Source of the DNA: Croceicoccus sp. Ery15
GTDB lineage: Bacteria; Pseudomonadota; Alphaproteobacteria; Sphingomonadales; Sphingomonadaceae
DNA: 64,000 nucleotides
Assembly: GCF_020985305.1 (NCBI RefSeq)
Contig: NZ_CP087588.1
Span: forward strand, 2,913,501-2,977,500
Reading direction: 5' to 3'
A program made the position numbers and the translations under genes. The notes under the pieces are model-generated. The model did not search any database. It was not told the origin of the DNA and was given only the letters and a program-made list of their open reading frames with translations. This document shows positions 1-8,383 of the stretch, in pieces; positions within the stretch are counted from its first letter, which is position 1; the number at the start of each line of letters is the position of its first letter.

Positions 1-350
1 AAGGTTCGGTCGATGAACTGGTCCACCGCGACGAAATGGCCGGGCGGCAGATGTTCCTGCAGCGATCCGATGGCGGATATCGCCAGAATATCGGTGCAGC
101 CCGAACGTTTCAGCGCGTCAATATTGGCGCGGGCGTTGATGTCGGATGGCGGGATGCGGTGGCCGCGACCGTGGCGGGGCAGGAAACGCAGCTTCACATT
201 GCCGATGCGCCCGAACAAAATCTCGTCCGACGGCTTGCCGAACGGGCTGCTGACGGGCAGCCATTCGGCGTCTTCCAAGGCGTCGAGCCGGTAGAGACCC
301 GACCCGCCGATTACCCCGATGGTCCATTCGCTATCCATGCCGCGCTTCAT
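1..350 (-). CDS. mtnP: S-methyl-5'-thioadenosine phosphorylase, 3' end cut by window edge
   Basis: Phosphorolysis of methylthioadenosine to adenine and methylthioribose-1-phosphate (methionine salvage, cytosolic). The visible 116 residues begin MKRGMDSEWTIGVIGGSGLY and carry the family landmarks in order: the glycine-rich GVIGGSGLY at residues 12-20, FGRIGN, the phosphate-binding FLPRHGRGH, INARANI, and AISAIGSL followed by PGHFVAVDQFIDRT just before the window edge. The ATG at 350 is used; an in-frame ATG at 338 is an alternative. It diverges from the biotin operon across a 55-bp gap. Other PNP-family phosphorylases (for example purine nucleoside phosphorylase) share this fold, but the DQFIDRT segment is typical of MTA phosphorylase. 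Confidence 0.9.
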   Translation of the reverse strand, partial: MKRGMDSEWTIGVIGGSGLYRLDALEDAEWLPVSSPFGKPSDEILFGRIGNVKLRFLPRHGRGHRIPPSDINARANIDALKRSGCTDILAISAIGSLQEHLPPGHFVAVDQFIDRT

Positions 351-405
351 AGGACCGGCGGGGCGGGCTGGACAAGCGGCGCATTTCCCGCTTGGAGCGC
401 GGGTG

Positions 406-1563
406 ATGAGCCGATGGGACGCCATACTAACCGACAGGCTGGCCGCGCTGGACGAACGCGGGCAGCGCCGCGTGCTGCGCGCGGCGGCCTTGCGGCCCGA
501 TGGCAGGCTGCTGCGCGACGGGCGGCTGGCCCTCGATTTTTCGAGCAATGACTATCTCGGTCTGGCGCTGCATCCCCTGCTGGCGCAGCGCGCGGCGGAG
601 TTTGCGGCGTGCTATGGTGCGGGCGCGGGTGCGTCGCGGCTGGTGACCGGCACGTTTGACGCGCATCTGGCACTGGAAGCGCGCATCGCCGCGCTGAAAG
701 GCACCGAAAGCGCGCTGCTGCTGGCCAGCGGGTGGCAGGCGAATGCCGCGCTGGTGCCTGCCCTGGTCAGGGCGATGCCCGGCGCGGCGGTATTCACCGA
801 CCGGCTGGTCCATGCCAGCATCCACCACGGCTGCGCGGCAGCGGGGGTGCGGCAAAAACGATTCCGCCACAATGATCTGGCTCATTTAAACGAATTGCTG
901 ACTGCCCATGCCGCCGCGCCCGCGCGCATCATCCTGACCGAAAGCGTGTTCTCCATGGATGGCGACTGCGCCGATGTGGCGGGGCTGGGCGCGCTGGCGG
1001 ACCGTCACGACGCATTGCTGGTGGTGGACGAGGCGCATGCGACCGGCGTGCTTGGGCCAAACGGGGCGGGGCTGTCGCACGGGGTCGCGGGAGTCGATAT
1101 CGCCATGGGCACGTTCAGCAAGGCGCTGGGCGGGTTCGGCGGCTATCTCGCCTGTTCGGCGGCCATGCGCGACTGGCTGGTCAATGCGGCGGGGGGCTTC
1201 GTATTCTCCACCGCCGTGCCGCCCGCCGTGCTGGGCGCCGGTGATGCCGCGCTCGACCTGTTGCCGCAGATGGGGGCAGAGCGGGCGAATCTGGCGGCTT
1301 TGGGCGAGCAATTGCGCGCCGGACTGGCCGGATTGGGCATCGATACCGGCGGATCGACCACGCAGATCGTGCCTGCCATCATCGGAGCGGAAGAGGACGC
1401 GCTGCGCCTGTCCTCCTTGCTGGAGGAGCGCGGCATGATTGCCGCCGCGATCCGTCCGCCGACCGTGCCGCCGGGCACCAGCCGCCTGCGCATCGCCCTG
1501 CGCGCCAGCCATTCCGAAGACGACATCGCCCGATTGCTGGCCGCGCTCGGGGAAGCGCGGTGA
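406..1563 (+). CDS. bioF: 8-amino-7-oxononanoate synthase
   Basis: PLP-dependent condensation of pimeloyl-ACP with alanine, first step of biotin ring assembly. 385 residues. The fold-type I signature is complete: DFSSNDYLGLA near the N-terminus, TESVFSMDGD, VVDEAHATGVLG, and the Schiff-base lysine K239 in GTFSKALGG. The ATG at 406 is chosen because GGAG lies about 8 nt upstream and the protein then starts MSRWD; an upstream in-frame ATG at 319 would run into the mtnP region. First gene of the bio operon; its TGA overlaps the GTG of the next gene (GTGA). A perfect 6-bp inverted repeat (374-379/388-393) sits in the short leader and could be an operator, but it matches no regulator site I know. 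Confidence 0.95.
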   Translation: MSRWDAILTDRLAALDERGQRRVLRAAALRPDGRLLRDGRLALDFSSNDYLGLALHPLLAQRAAEFAACYGAGAGASRLVTGTFDAHLALEARIAALKGTESALLLASGWQANAALVPALVRAMPGAAVFTDRLVHASIHHGCAAAGVRQKRFRHNDLAHLNELLTAHAAAPARIILTESVFSMDGDCADVAGLGALADRHDALLVVDEAHATGVLGPNGAGLSHGVAGVDIAMGTFSKALGGFGGYLACSAAMRDWLVNAAGGFVFSTAVPPAVLGAGDAALDLLPQMGAERANLAALGEQLRAGLAGLGIDTGGSTTQIVPAIIGAEEDALRLSSLLEERGMIAAAIRPPTVPPGTSRLRIALRASHSEDDIARLLAALGEAR

Positions 1564-2189
1564 AGATAATCTTCGTGCATGGCTGGGGTTTCGGTCCCTC
1601 GATTTGGGATGCGGTGATCGCACATTTGCCCGACGTGGATTCGGTGCGGGCGGATCGCGGATACTTCGGGGCGCCCGACTGGCCGGCTATCGACGGGCCG
1701 TGCATCGCCGTGACGCATAGTTTCGGGGCGATGGCCCTGCTGGACGATGCGCCGCAGGGCTGTCGCGGCCTGCTGGCGATCAACGGGTTCGACCGTTTTA
1801 CCGCGGCGGACGGACATGCAGGGGTCCATCCGCGCGTGATCGACCGCATGATCGCGCGGCTGGAGAGCGATCCGGCTGCCGTTTTGCGCGACTTCCATGC
1901 GCGGCTGGGCAGTGCGGTTCCGGCGGGGACGCCCGATGCGGCGCGATTGCGCGAAGATTTGCTCGCCATGCGCGACAGCGACCGGCGAGAGGCCAGCGCG
2001 GCATGGCGCGCGCCGCTGCTGGCACTGGACGGGGCGGACGATCCGCTGCTGTTTCCCGACATGCGCGCGGCGCAGTTCGCGGCAGCGCCCTATGTGGAAC
2101 GCGCCACGGTTGCGGGCGGCCATGTGCTGCCGCTGACCCATCCGGAAATCTGCGCCGCATGGATCGAACGGCTGCGGGTGGCGGCATGA
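1560..2189 (+). CDS. alpha/beta-hydrolase, probable pimeloyl-ACP methyl ester esterase (BioH/BioG-like)
   Basis: A 209-residue alpha/beta hydrolase inserted between bioF and bioC, overlapping both by 4 bp (GTGA and ATGA). This position and BioC's product predict that it removes the methyl group from pimeloyl-ACP methyl ester. It starts MKIIFVHGWGFGPSIW (oxyanion HGWG). The nucleophile is S54 in THSFGAM, so the usual first glycine of GxSxG is threonine. H188 in GGHVLPLTHP is the probable catalytic His, with an acidic DGADDP loop about 25 residues before it. It resembles classical BioH in the HGWG and Asp-His ends, and BioG in its short lid and the INGFDRFTAAD segment, so I leave the symbol empty. 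GTG start is fixed by the overlap. Confidence 0.75.
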   Translation: MKIIFVHGWGFGPSIWDAVIAHLPDVDSVRADRGYFGAPDWPAIDGPCIAVTHSFGAMALLDDAPQGCRGLLAINGFDRFTAADGHAGVHPRVIDRMIARLESDPAAVLRDFHARLGSAVPAGTPDAARLREDLLAMRDSDRREASAAWRAPLLALDGADDPLLFPDMRAAQFAAAPYVERATVAGGHVLPLTHPEICAAWIERLRVAA

Positions 2190-3001
2190 TGGCGCGCCGC
2201 GACGCCATCGCCCGCGCATTCGGCGCGGCGCAGGATTACGACCGCCATGCCGCCATCCAGCGCCGCGCTGCCGGGGCGCTGGCCGACCGTATCGCCGCAC
2301 TGGACCTGCCATCGCCCGCCCTGCTGGAATTCGGCTGCGGCACGGGATTTCTGACACAGGCGATGCAGGCGCGCGGGATTGGCGGGCACTGGACCGTCAG
2401 CGATCTGGCACCGCCCATGGTCGAGCGATGCCGCCAGCGTGTGAGCGGCCCCCATCTAACCTTTGCGGTTCTGGATATAGAGCGCGACGAACCGCCAGCG
2501 GCTGGCGACTATGATCTGATTACCGCCAGCCTTGCGGCGCAATGGTTCGACGATCTGGATGCGGCGGTGGCGCGGTTGCTGCGCTGGGTCAGGCCGGGCG
2601 GCCATGTGCTGTTCAACACGCTGGCATCGGGCACGTTCCGCGAATGGCGCGATGCGCTGGCCAAGGCGGGGGCAGGGGCAGGCACGCCCGTATATCCGTC
2701 CGTGGAGCAGATCGCCGCGATCCATCGGCAGGCGCAGGTCGCCCCGCCCGTTGCCGGGCTGCTGCACGACCGCCATGATGATGCGCGCGGCTTCCTGGCC
2801 TCGGTCAAAGCGATCGGCGCGGGCGTGCCGGCGCGGGGCCATCGTCCGGTCGGCCCCGCCGCCATGCGCGCCGCCATGCGCCATTTCGAGGATGCCGGAT
2901 CGACCGCGACCTATGAAATCGTCACCTGCCATTTTCGCCGCCCGTTGAAAGACAGCCGCCCATTGAAAGACAGCCGCCCGTTGAAAGACATTGGCCTATG
3001 A
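2186..3001 (+). CDS. bioC: malonyl-ACP O-methyltransferase with a repeated C-terminal tail
   Basis: Class I SAM methyltransferase (271 aa) that methylates malonyl-ACP to prime pimelate synthesis. N-terminal [18 protein letters not shown] is the BioC signature; SAM motif I is [10 protein letters not shown] at residues 46-55; [12 protein letters not shown] and [12 protein letters not shown] are motifs II/III. Start ATG 2186 overlaps the upstream stop (ATGA), and an immediately following ATG at 2189 is also possible; the stop at 2999-3001 overlaps bioD's ATG. Odd feature: the last 21 residues consist of a tandem hexapeptide ([18 protein letters not shown]) encoded by three 18-bp units. These lie after the normal end of the fold and look like a recent repeat expansion that preserves the overlap with bioD. 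Confidence 0.9.
   Translation: MMARRDAIARAFGAAQDYDRHAAIQRRAAGALADRIAALDLPSPALLEFGCGTGFLTQAMQARGIGGHWTVSDLAPPMVERCRQRVSGPHLTFAVLDIERDEPPAAGDYDLITASLAAQWFDDLDAAVARLLRWVRPGGHVLFNTLASGTFREWRDALAKAGAGAGTPVYPSVEQIAAIHRQAQVAPPVAGLLHDRHDDARGFLASVKAIGAGVPARGHRPVGPAAMRAAMRHFEDAGSTATYEIVTCHFRRPLKDSRPLKDSRPLKDIGL
2939..2992 (+). repeat. 18-bp tandem repeat x3 inside the bioC 3' end
   Basis: Three direct head-to-tail copies of an 18-bp unit (2939-2956, 2957-2974, 2975-2992). Copies 1 and 2 differ at one base and copy 3 differs from copy 1 at its last two bases. The unit length keeps frame, so copy-number change would lengthen or shorten BioC by six residues without disturbing the bioC-bioD overlap. Confidence 0.97.
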
Positions 3002-3639
3002 CCCGTCCCATCGTCATCGCCGGAACCGATACCGATGTCGGCAAGACCGTCTTTGCCGCCGCGCTGGCGGGGGCGCTTGGCGCGCATTACTGGAAACCGG
3101 TGCAGGCCGGCTTCGACCCGTTCGAGGGGAAGATGGAAGGCGATGCCGACCGCGCCGCGCGGCTGGGCGGCATTCCCGCGGATCGGGTGCTGCCCGAAAT
3201 CCACCGGCTGAACACGCCCTGTTCACCGCATCTGGCGGCAGAGATCGACGGGGTGACGATCGACCCCGCCACGCTGGCGATTCCCGAAGTCGATGGCCCG
3301 CTGGTGATCGAAATGGCAGGCGGGCTGATGGTGCCATTGACGCGCGATACCACTTTCCTTGACGTGATCGCCCGCTGGCAGGTCCCCGTGGTGCTGGTCG
3401 CGCGCACCGCGCTGGGCACGATCAACCATAGCCTGCTGTCGATCAGCGCGCTGCGCCAGCGCGGCATACCGCTGACCGGCGTGGCCTTTATGGGCGAAGC
3501 GAATGCGGACAGCGAACGCACGATCTGCGAGATGGGGCAGGTCAGGCGGCTGGGCAGGCTCGACCCGCTCGACCCGCTGAATGCCGATACGCTGGCCGCT
3601 GCCTTTGCCGCATCGTTCGACCCGCAGGATTTCGCATGA
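2998..3639 (+). CDS. bioD: ATP-dependent dethiobiotin synthetase
   Basis: Closes the ureido ring of dethiobiotin from DAPA, CO2 and ATP; cytosolic. 213 residues. The P-loop GTDTDVGKT spans residues 9-17. HYWKPVQAG supplies the substrate-binding lysine region, and [11 protein letters not shown] matches the family VEGAGGLxVPL motif with Met in place of the usual Gly. Starts with ATG overlapping the bioC stop (ATGA) and ends overlapping bioA (ATGA), so translation is likely coupled along the operon. Confidence 0.95.
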   Translation: MTRPIVIAGTDTDVGKTVFAAALAGALGAHYWKPVQAGFDPFEGKMEGDADRAARLGGIPADRVLPEIHRLNTPCSPHLAAEIDGVTIDPATLAIPEVDGPLVIEMAGGLMVPLTRDTTFLDVIARWQVPVVLVARTALGTINHSLLSISALRQRGIPLTGVAFMGEANADSERTICEMGQVRRLGRLDPLDPLNADTLAAAFAASFDPQDFA

Positions 3640-4862
3640 GCCCGATCTGGCACCCCTTTACCCAGCACGGATTGAACGAGCCGATCCCCCTGATCGAGCG
3701 GGCCGGGGGCGCGTTGCTTTACGGCGAGGACGGGCGGCAGATCATCGATGCCATATCGTCGTGGTGGGTGACGACGCATGGCCATTGCCACCCCCCGATC
3801 ATGCAGGCGATCGCGGAGCAGGCCGGCAAGCTCGACCAGCTGATCTTTGCAGGATTCACCCACCGGCCCGCAGAGGATGTGGCCGCCGGTCTGCGCGCGA
3901 TCATGCCCGACTGCCTGACCCGCGTGTTTTTTTCCGATTCGGGGTCCACCAGCGTGGAGGTCGCGCTGAAAATGGCGCTGGGCTTCTGGGCGCATCAGGG
4001 CGAAAGCCGCAGCCGCATCGTGGTGATGGAACACAGCTATCACGGCGATACCATCGGCGCGATGAGCGTGGGCGAACGCGGCGTGTTCAACCAGCCATAC
4101 GATCCGCTGCTGTTCGATGTGACCAGCATCCCCTTTCCCGCAGCCGATCCGCAGCCGACACTGGATGCGCTGGAGGCCGCCTGCCGCGACGGGGCGGCGG
4201 CTCTGATCGTGGAGCCACTGGTGCTGGGCGCGGGTGGCATGAAGTTCTATGCGCCCGCCGTGCTGGCCGAAATGAGCGCCATCTGCGCGCGGCACGGCAC
4301 CTTGTTCATCGCGGACGAGGTGATGACCGGTTGGGGCCGCACCGGCACGCTGCTGGCCTGCGCGCAGGCGGACATAGCCCCCGACATACTCTGCCTGTCG
4401 AAAGGGCTGACCGGCGGGGCGATCCCGCTGGCCGTCACCATGGCGAGCGAGCCGGTTTACGCCGCGCATCTGTCGACCGACCGGGCGAAGATGTTCTTCC
4501 ATTCGTCCAGCTATACCGCCAACCCCATCGCCTGTGCCGCTGCCAATGCCAATCTGGCGATATGGCGCGACGAGCCTGTGCTGGAGCGGGTGAAACGGCT
4601 GGAAACGCGCCTGTCCGAACGCGTTGACGCGCTGGCGGGCAAGCGGGCGATCCGCAATGCGCGGGTCCATGGCGGTATCGCGGCGTTCGAACTGGGGGAA
4701 GGCGACGGCTATCTGTCGGGCGACGTGCCCGCGATGATGCGCCATTGCCTGGACCGCGGCGTGCTGCTGCGCCCGCTGGGCAGCACGATTTACGCGATGC
4801 CGCCCTATTGCATTACCGAAGAGCAGCTGGACGCGGTGTTCGATGCCATCGCCACGATCTGA
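3636..4862 (+). CDS. bioA: adenosylmethionine-8-amino-7-oxononanoate aminotransferase
   Basis: Class III PLP aminotransferase converting KAPA to DAPA with SAM as amino donor. 408 residues. The N-terminal IWHPFTQHG and [11 protein letters not shown] motifs are specific for Bio[18 protein letters not shown], the Asp of [14 protein letters not shown] and the Schiff-base lysine K256 (LSKGLTGG) are all present. Last gene of the operon; no bioB follows and none is seen elsewhere in the window, so the final sulfur insertion must be encoded elsewhere. No clear intrinsic terminator follows: the small palindrome at 4903-4916 has no T-run. Confidence 0.95.
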   Translation: MSPIWHPFTQHGLNEPIPLIERAGGALLYGEDGRQIIDAISSWWVTTHGHCHPPIMQAIAEQAGKLDQLIFAGFTHRPAEDVAAGLRAIMPDCLTRVFFSDSGSTSVEVALKMALGFWAHQGESRSRIVVMEHSYHGDTIGAMSVGERGVFNQPYDPLLFDVTSIPFPAADPQPTLDALEAACRDGAAALIVEPLVLGAGGMKFYAPAVLAEMSAICARHGTLFIADEVMTGWGRTGTLLACAQADIAPDILCLSKGLTGGAIPLAVTMASEPVYAAHLSTDRAKMFFHSSSYTANPIACAAANANLAIWRDEPVLERVKRLETRLSERVDALAGKRAIRNARVHGGIAAFELGEGDGYLSGDVPAMMRHCLDRGVLLRPLGSTIYAMPPYCITEEQLDAVFDAIATI

Positions 4863-4961
4863 ATTCTGCACTGTCCCACAAATGGACGTCCGCCGCCGGT
4901 AAGGGGTTCTAACCCCGAAGGACAGTTGGTCCGACTCCGCCATGAATCCTAGAACACCGGC

Positions 4962-4992
4962 GCGCAGGTCGGGGCATCGACTGACCTTGCGC
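4962..4992 (+). promoter_or_regulatory. imperfect inverted repeat upstream of the first sugar-cluster SDR
   Basis: GCGCAGGTC (4962-4970) is mirrored by GACCTTGCGC (4983-4992) with one extra base, 25-55 bp before the ATG at 5017. It could be an operator or part of a leader hairpin. No match to a named regulator. Confidence 0.3.
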
Positions 4993-5016
4993 ATGATCCA
5001 TGACCGGGGGGTTTGA

Positions 5017-6057
5017 ATGCGCGTACTTGTAACGGGATCGGACGGCTATATCGGCGCGATCCTCGGGCCCGATCTGATGAAGCGCGGCTTCGACGTGGTC
5101 GGTTGCGACACCGGTTTTTACGCGGCGGGCTGGCTGTATCCCTCGCCCGATCCGGTGCCGATGGCGATCCGCAAGGATATCCGCGCCATCACGGCAGAGG
5201 ATCTGAAGGGATTCGACGCGGTGGTCCATCTGGCCGAATTGTCGAACGACCCGCTGGGCCAGCACGATCCGCACATCACCTACAAGATCAACCATGAAGG
5301 CACGCTCAGCCTTGCGCGCGCGGCGCGGGCGGCGGGTATCCGGCGCTTCGTCTATACCTCGTCCTGTTCGGTCTATGGCGCGGCCAATGCCGATTACGAA
5401 TTCGTGGACGAAACGACGCCGCCCAATCCGCAAACCGCCTATGCCGAATGCAAGGTCAGGGTAGAGCAGGATCTGGGCGCGATGGCGGGCGAGAATTTCG
5501 CCCCCTGTTTCCTGCGCAATGCGACCGCCTATGGCGCAAGCCCGCGCATGCGGTTCGACATCGTGCTCAATAATCTGTGCGGCCATGCGATGACATCGGG
5601 CGAAATCGTGCTGACCAGCGATGGCACGCCGTGGCGTCCGCTGGTGCATGTGAAGGATATTTGCCAGGCCATCCGCCTGTCGCTGATGGCGCCCGAGGAT
5701 GATATCCGCGGCCAGATCTTCAACGTGGGCGATACCGATTCCAACTATCGCATCATCGATGTGGCGACGATCGTTTCGGAAACCTTCCCCGGCTGCAAGC
5801 TGACCGTGGGGAAAAGCGATGGCGACAATCGCAGCTACAAGGTCGGCTTTTCCAAGATCAAACAGGTGCTGCCCGGGTTCCAGTGCGAATGGACCCCCGA
5901 ACGCGGCGCGCGCCAGTTGCGCACATTGTTCGAAGCGATCCATCTGACGGCAGAGGATTTCAATTCGCCGCCCTATACGCGGCTGAAGATCCTGTTGCAG
6001 AACAAGGAAAAGAGGCTCCTCGATTCAGAGCTTTGCTGGACCTTGCCGGTCGTCTGA
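5017..6057 (+). CDS. extended SDR, NAD-dependent nucleotide-sugar epimerase/dehydratase
   Basis: Member of the extended SDR family acting on nucleotide-activated sugars. Rossmann motif TGSDGYIG (GxxGxxG at residues 7-13), YTSSCSVYG with the catalytic Ser, and the Tyr/Lys pair Y142/K146 in YAECK; RPLVHVKDIC and FNVGD are typical substrate-domain motifs. 346 residues; the long C-terminal tail after the WTPERGARQL segment ends by overlapping the 3' end of the convergent SDR by 33 bp. Start ATG 5017 has a GGGGGG tract 5 nt upstream. Beside rfbF it may act on a CDP-sugar, possibly as the missing 4,6-dehydratase or an epimerase; that is inference. Exact substrate unknown. Confidence 0.8.
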   Translation: MRVLVTGSDGYIGAILGPDLMKRGFDVVGCDTGFYAAGWLYPSPDPVPMAIRKDIRAITAEDLKGFDAVVHLAELSNDPLGQHDPHITYKINHEGTLSLARAARAAGIRRFVYTSSCSVYGAANADYEFVDETTPPNPQTAYAECKVRVEQDLGAMAGENFAPCFLRNATAYGASPRMRFDIVLNNLCGHAMTSGEIVLTSDGTPWRPLVHVKDICQAIRLSLMAPEDDIRGQIFNVGDTDSNYRIIDVATIVSETFPGCKLTVGKSDGDNRSYKVGFSKIKQVLPGFQCEWTPERGARQLRTLFEAIHLTAEDFNSPPYTRLKILLQNKEKRLLDSELCWTLPVV

Positions 6058-6978
6058 CCGGACCCCGCATCCATTGCTGCGCCGCCAGTCGATCGTGCGG
6101 CGCAGCGCCTCGTCCAACGGAGTGCGCGCGTGCCAGCCGGTATCGCGCGCGATTTTTGAAACGTCGCCCGCGATCAGCGGAGCCTCGCCCGCGCGGTCGG
6201 GCAGGGCGCCGATGGCGACCAGATCGGGCCGCCCCATGATCGCGCCGATCCGCGTGACCAGATCGCGCAGCATCATCGCATCGCCTGATCCCACATTATA
6301 GGCACCCGTGACCCCCGCATCGGCCAGCGCCAGTAAGCCGCCCGCCACATCGTCGATAAAGGCAAAGTCGCGCCGGATCGTGCCGCTGGCGGTTTCGGCG
6401 GTTTCGCCCCGCAGCAGGCTGTCGATCACCGAAGGGACCAGCCGCGCCGCCCCCTCGTTCGGGCCAAAGAGATAGAAGATGCGCGCCCATGCCAGCGACA
6501 CGCCCCGATCCGCACAAAGGGCGGCGGCCCCGTCATGCAATTCCGCCTTGGCCCTGCCGTAAAGCGAGGCGGGGGCGACAGGGGTGACGCCCTCCACACA
6601 AGGCGCGTCGGAAAGCGCATATTCGGCGCAGCTTCCGCAAGCGGTGATATGCCGCCCGCCTGCCTGCGCGAACGCATCGAACAGCATCAGCCCCGCATCG
6701 CGCCAGTCGATATTGTCGGGCGCGTCCCACATGCCGCCGGGGCGGCTGCGCGCCCATGCGGCGTGGATCAGCGCGGCGGGACGGTGCCGCGCCATCAGTG
6801 CTGCGACCTCATCGCGGTTCAGCAGGTCGACACTCTCCCAGATCTCGCCATCGCCTTCATCGGTTGGCCGCTTGCCCAATGCCACGAAGCGTCGCCCGTC
6901 CGCCCGCAAGGCGCGCACCACCGCGCTGCCGACGAAACCGCTCGCACCGGTGACCAGAAAAAGCGTGTCTTCATGCAT
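6025..6978 (-). CDS. extended SDR resembling CDP-sugar synthase/reductase (abequose-synthase-like)
   Basis: 317-residue extended SDR, divergent from rfbF. NAD(P) motif TGASGFVG at residues 10-17; catalytic Tyr/Lys Y140/K144 in LYGRAKAE; RRDFAFIDDVAGG and YNVGSG in the second half recall CDP-abequose/CDP-paratose synthases (RDFxFVDDV), which reduce the 4-keto group of CDP-deoxyhexoses. The ATG at 6978 is chosen because GCGAGG lies about 8 nt upstream; an in-frame start at 7017 would add 13 residues with no homology-like features. Pairing with a cytidylyltransferase supports a CDP-sugar role, but the substrate is inferred. Confidence 0.78.
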   Translation of the reverse strand: MHEDTLFLVTGASGFVGSAVVRALRADGRRFVALGKRPTDEGDGEIWESVDLLNRDEVAALMARHRPAALIHAAWARSRPGGMWDAPDNIDWRDAGLMLFDAFAQAGGRHITACGSCAEYALSDAPCVEGVTPVAPASLYGRAKAELHDGAAALCADRGVSLAWARIFYLFGPNEGAARLVPSVIDSLLRGETAETASGTIRRDFAFIDDVAGGLLALADAGVTGAYNVGSGDAMMLRDLVTRIGAIMGRPDLVAIGALPDRAGEAPLIAGDVSKIARDTGWHARTPLDEALRRTIDWRRSNGCGVRSDDRQGPAKL

Positions 6979-7033
6979 TCGGATTACCTCGCCAAAGAGC
7001 ACGCGGCTAACCCGCATGACCCGCCGCCACAGC

Positions 7034-7043
7034 TTGCATGCAA
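7034..7043 (+). promoter_or_regulatory. perfect 10-bp palindrome in the SDR/rfbF divergent region
   Basis: TTGCATGCAA lies between two divergent start codons (6978 minus, 7087 plus), followed by an AT-richer stretch (7050-7065) suitable for a rfbF promoter. A dyad here is in the right place to control both genes. Regulator unknown. Confidence 0.3.
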
Positions 7044-7086
7044 TCGCCGTATTTGAGAAAATTCAACCGGATATTGGGGGGCACCA

Positions 7087-7920
7087 ATGAAAGTAGTTAT
7101 CCTCGCAGGCGGTCTGGGTACGCGGTTGAGCGAAGAGACTTCGGTTCGTCCGAAGCCGATGGTCGAAGTCGGCGGCAAGCCGATCCTGTGGCACATCATG
7201 CGCCACTATGCGCATTTCGGCCATAAGGAGTTCATCGTCTGTTGCGGCTACAAGGGTGAGGTGATCAAGGAATATTTCCTCAATTACCGCTCGATCAGCA
7301 GTGATTTCTCCATCAACCTCGGCAGCGGGCAGATCGATTTCCACTCGCCCTCGGACGAGGACTGGAAGGTGACGCTGGTCGATACCGGCGCGGATTCGAT
7401 GACCGGCGGGCGCGTGCGCCGCGTGCGCGACATCGTGGGGAACGAACCCTTCTGCCTGACCTATGGCGATGGCCTGTCCAATGTGCCCGTCGACCAGCTG
7501 GTCGCGTTCCACAAGGCGCAGGGCAAATGGGCGACCGTGACCGCCGTGCTGCAACCCGGCCGCTTTGGCGCACTGGGGATGAGCGAGGACGGCGCCAAGG
7601 TTACCGGATTCCGCGAAAAGGGCATGCATGACGGCGGGCATATCAATGGCGGCTTCTACGTTTGCCAGCCCGAAGTGTTCGATCTGATCGAAGGCGACAG
7701 CACGATCTGGGAACGTGGCCCGATGGAACGTCTGGTCGAACTGAACCAGCTCACCGCGTTCCGGCATGACGATTTCTGGCAATGCATGGATACGCTGCGC
7801 GACAAGACCGTGCTGGAGGAAATGTGGGCCCAGCCCGATTGCCCGTGGCGGCAGGTTTATGCAGGCAAGCCTGCGGTGGCGGAAACCATCGCCTTTCCCG
7901 GCATGGCGTTGGCCGGCTGA
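7087..7920 (+). CDS. rfbF: glucose-1-phosphate cytidylyltransferase
   Basis: Makes CDP-glucose from CTP and glucose-1-phosphate, entry step of CDP-deoxyhexose pathways. 277 residues. The nucleotidyltransferase signature LAGGLGTRLSEET with RPKPMVEVGGKPI is at the N-terminus; FCLTYGDGLSNV holds the metal-binding Asp; INGGFYV, WERGPMERL and the FWQCMDTLRD ending are diagnostic for RfbF rather than RmlA. GGGGGG ends 5 nt before the ATG. No rfbG (CDP-glucose 4,6-dehydratase) of the usual type is seen in the window. Confidence 0.93.
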   Translation: MKVVILAGGLGTRLSEETSVRPKPMVEVGGKPILWHIMRHYAHFGHKEFIVCCGYKGEVIKEYFLNYRSISSDFSINLGSGQIDFHSPSDEDWKVTLVDTGADSMTGGRVRRVRDIVGNEPFCLTYGDGLSNVPVDQLVAFHKAQGKWATVTAVLQPGRFGALGMSEDGAKVTGFREKGMHDGGHINGGFYVCQPEVFDLIEGDSTIWERGPMERLVELNQLTAFRHDDFWQCMDTLRDKTVLEEMWAQPDCPWRQVYAGKPAVAETIAFPGMALAG

Positions 7921-7944
7921 CGCGCGAAGATCGCTTCGCCCGTA

Positions 7945-8379
7945 TCAGTCGAACCGGGCGAAGGGATTGCCGCAGACCTGCGCAATCGACACATATTCGA
8001 TCGGATCGGTGGGCGTTGCGCGCTGGAAAAAATTCGATCCCATTACGAAATTGGTGGTCACGCGGCGGACAAATGTCTCGTAAGGGCCCTGACCGCCAAG
8101 GATTTCATCCAGCCCCGCAAACCCCGATAATTGTTGCATATACATCAGCGGCCTGACCTTGCTCAGATCCTCGTCCGCGTTCATGTAATCGCTGGCAAAG
8201 GCCTCTGCCGCTCCGGGCGCGATGGGCTCGCCAGACAGATAATGGCGAACCAGCCTTGCGTAAAAGCTCTCGACCTCGGCCGACAGCACAATCGCACCGC
8301 CGCCTGCCAGAACCGCCGCGCCCGCCGTGCCGCCCAGAATAGCGTTGCGGCGCGTGAATTTCGGCATGAATTTCATCAT
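7945..8379 (-). CDS. Tat-signal small subunit, predicted partner of the GMC dehydrogenase
   Basis: 144-residue protein starting with a twin-arginine-like signal (TRRNAILGG followed by an Ala/Gly hydrophobic stretch to about residue 33). No cofactor motif. It lies 4 bp downstream of the GMC oxidoreductase gene on the same strand. This arrangement resembles the small gamma subunit of FAD-glucose and gluconate dehydrogenases, a Tat 'hitchhiker' that carries the catalytic subunit across the membrane; like those it has a lone Cys near the C-terminus (VCGNPFARFD). I see no clear sequence identity beyond that pattern, so the assignment rests on context. Confidence 0.65.
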   Translation of the reverse strand: MMKFMPKFTRRNAILGGTAGAAVLAGGGAIVLSAEVESFYARLVRHYLSGEPIAPGAAEAFASDYMNADEDLSKVRPLMYMQQLSGFAGLDEILGGQGPYETFVRRVTTNFVMGSNFFQRATPTDPIEYVSIAQVCGNPFARFD

Positions 8380-8383
8380 GGTC

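Noticed and set aside
4903..4916. Small palindrome GGGGTTCTAACCCC after bioA as terminator
   Set aside because: Stem of only 5-6 bp with no T-run on either side.
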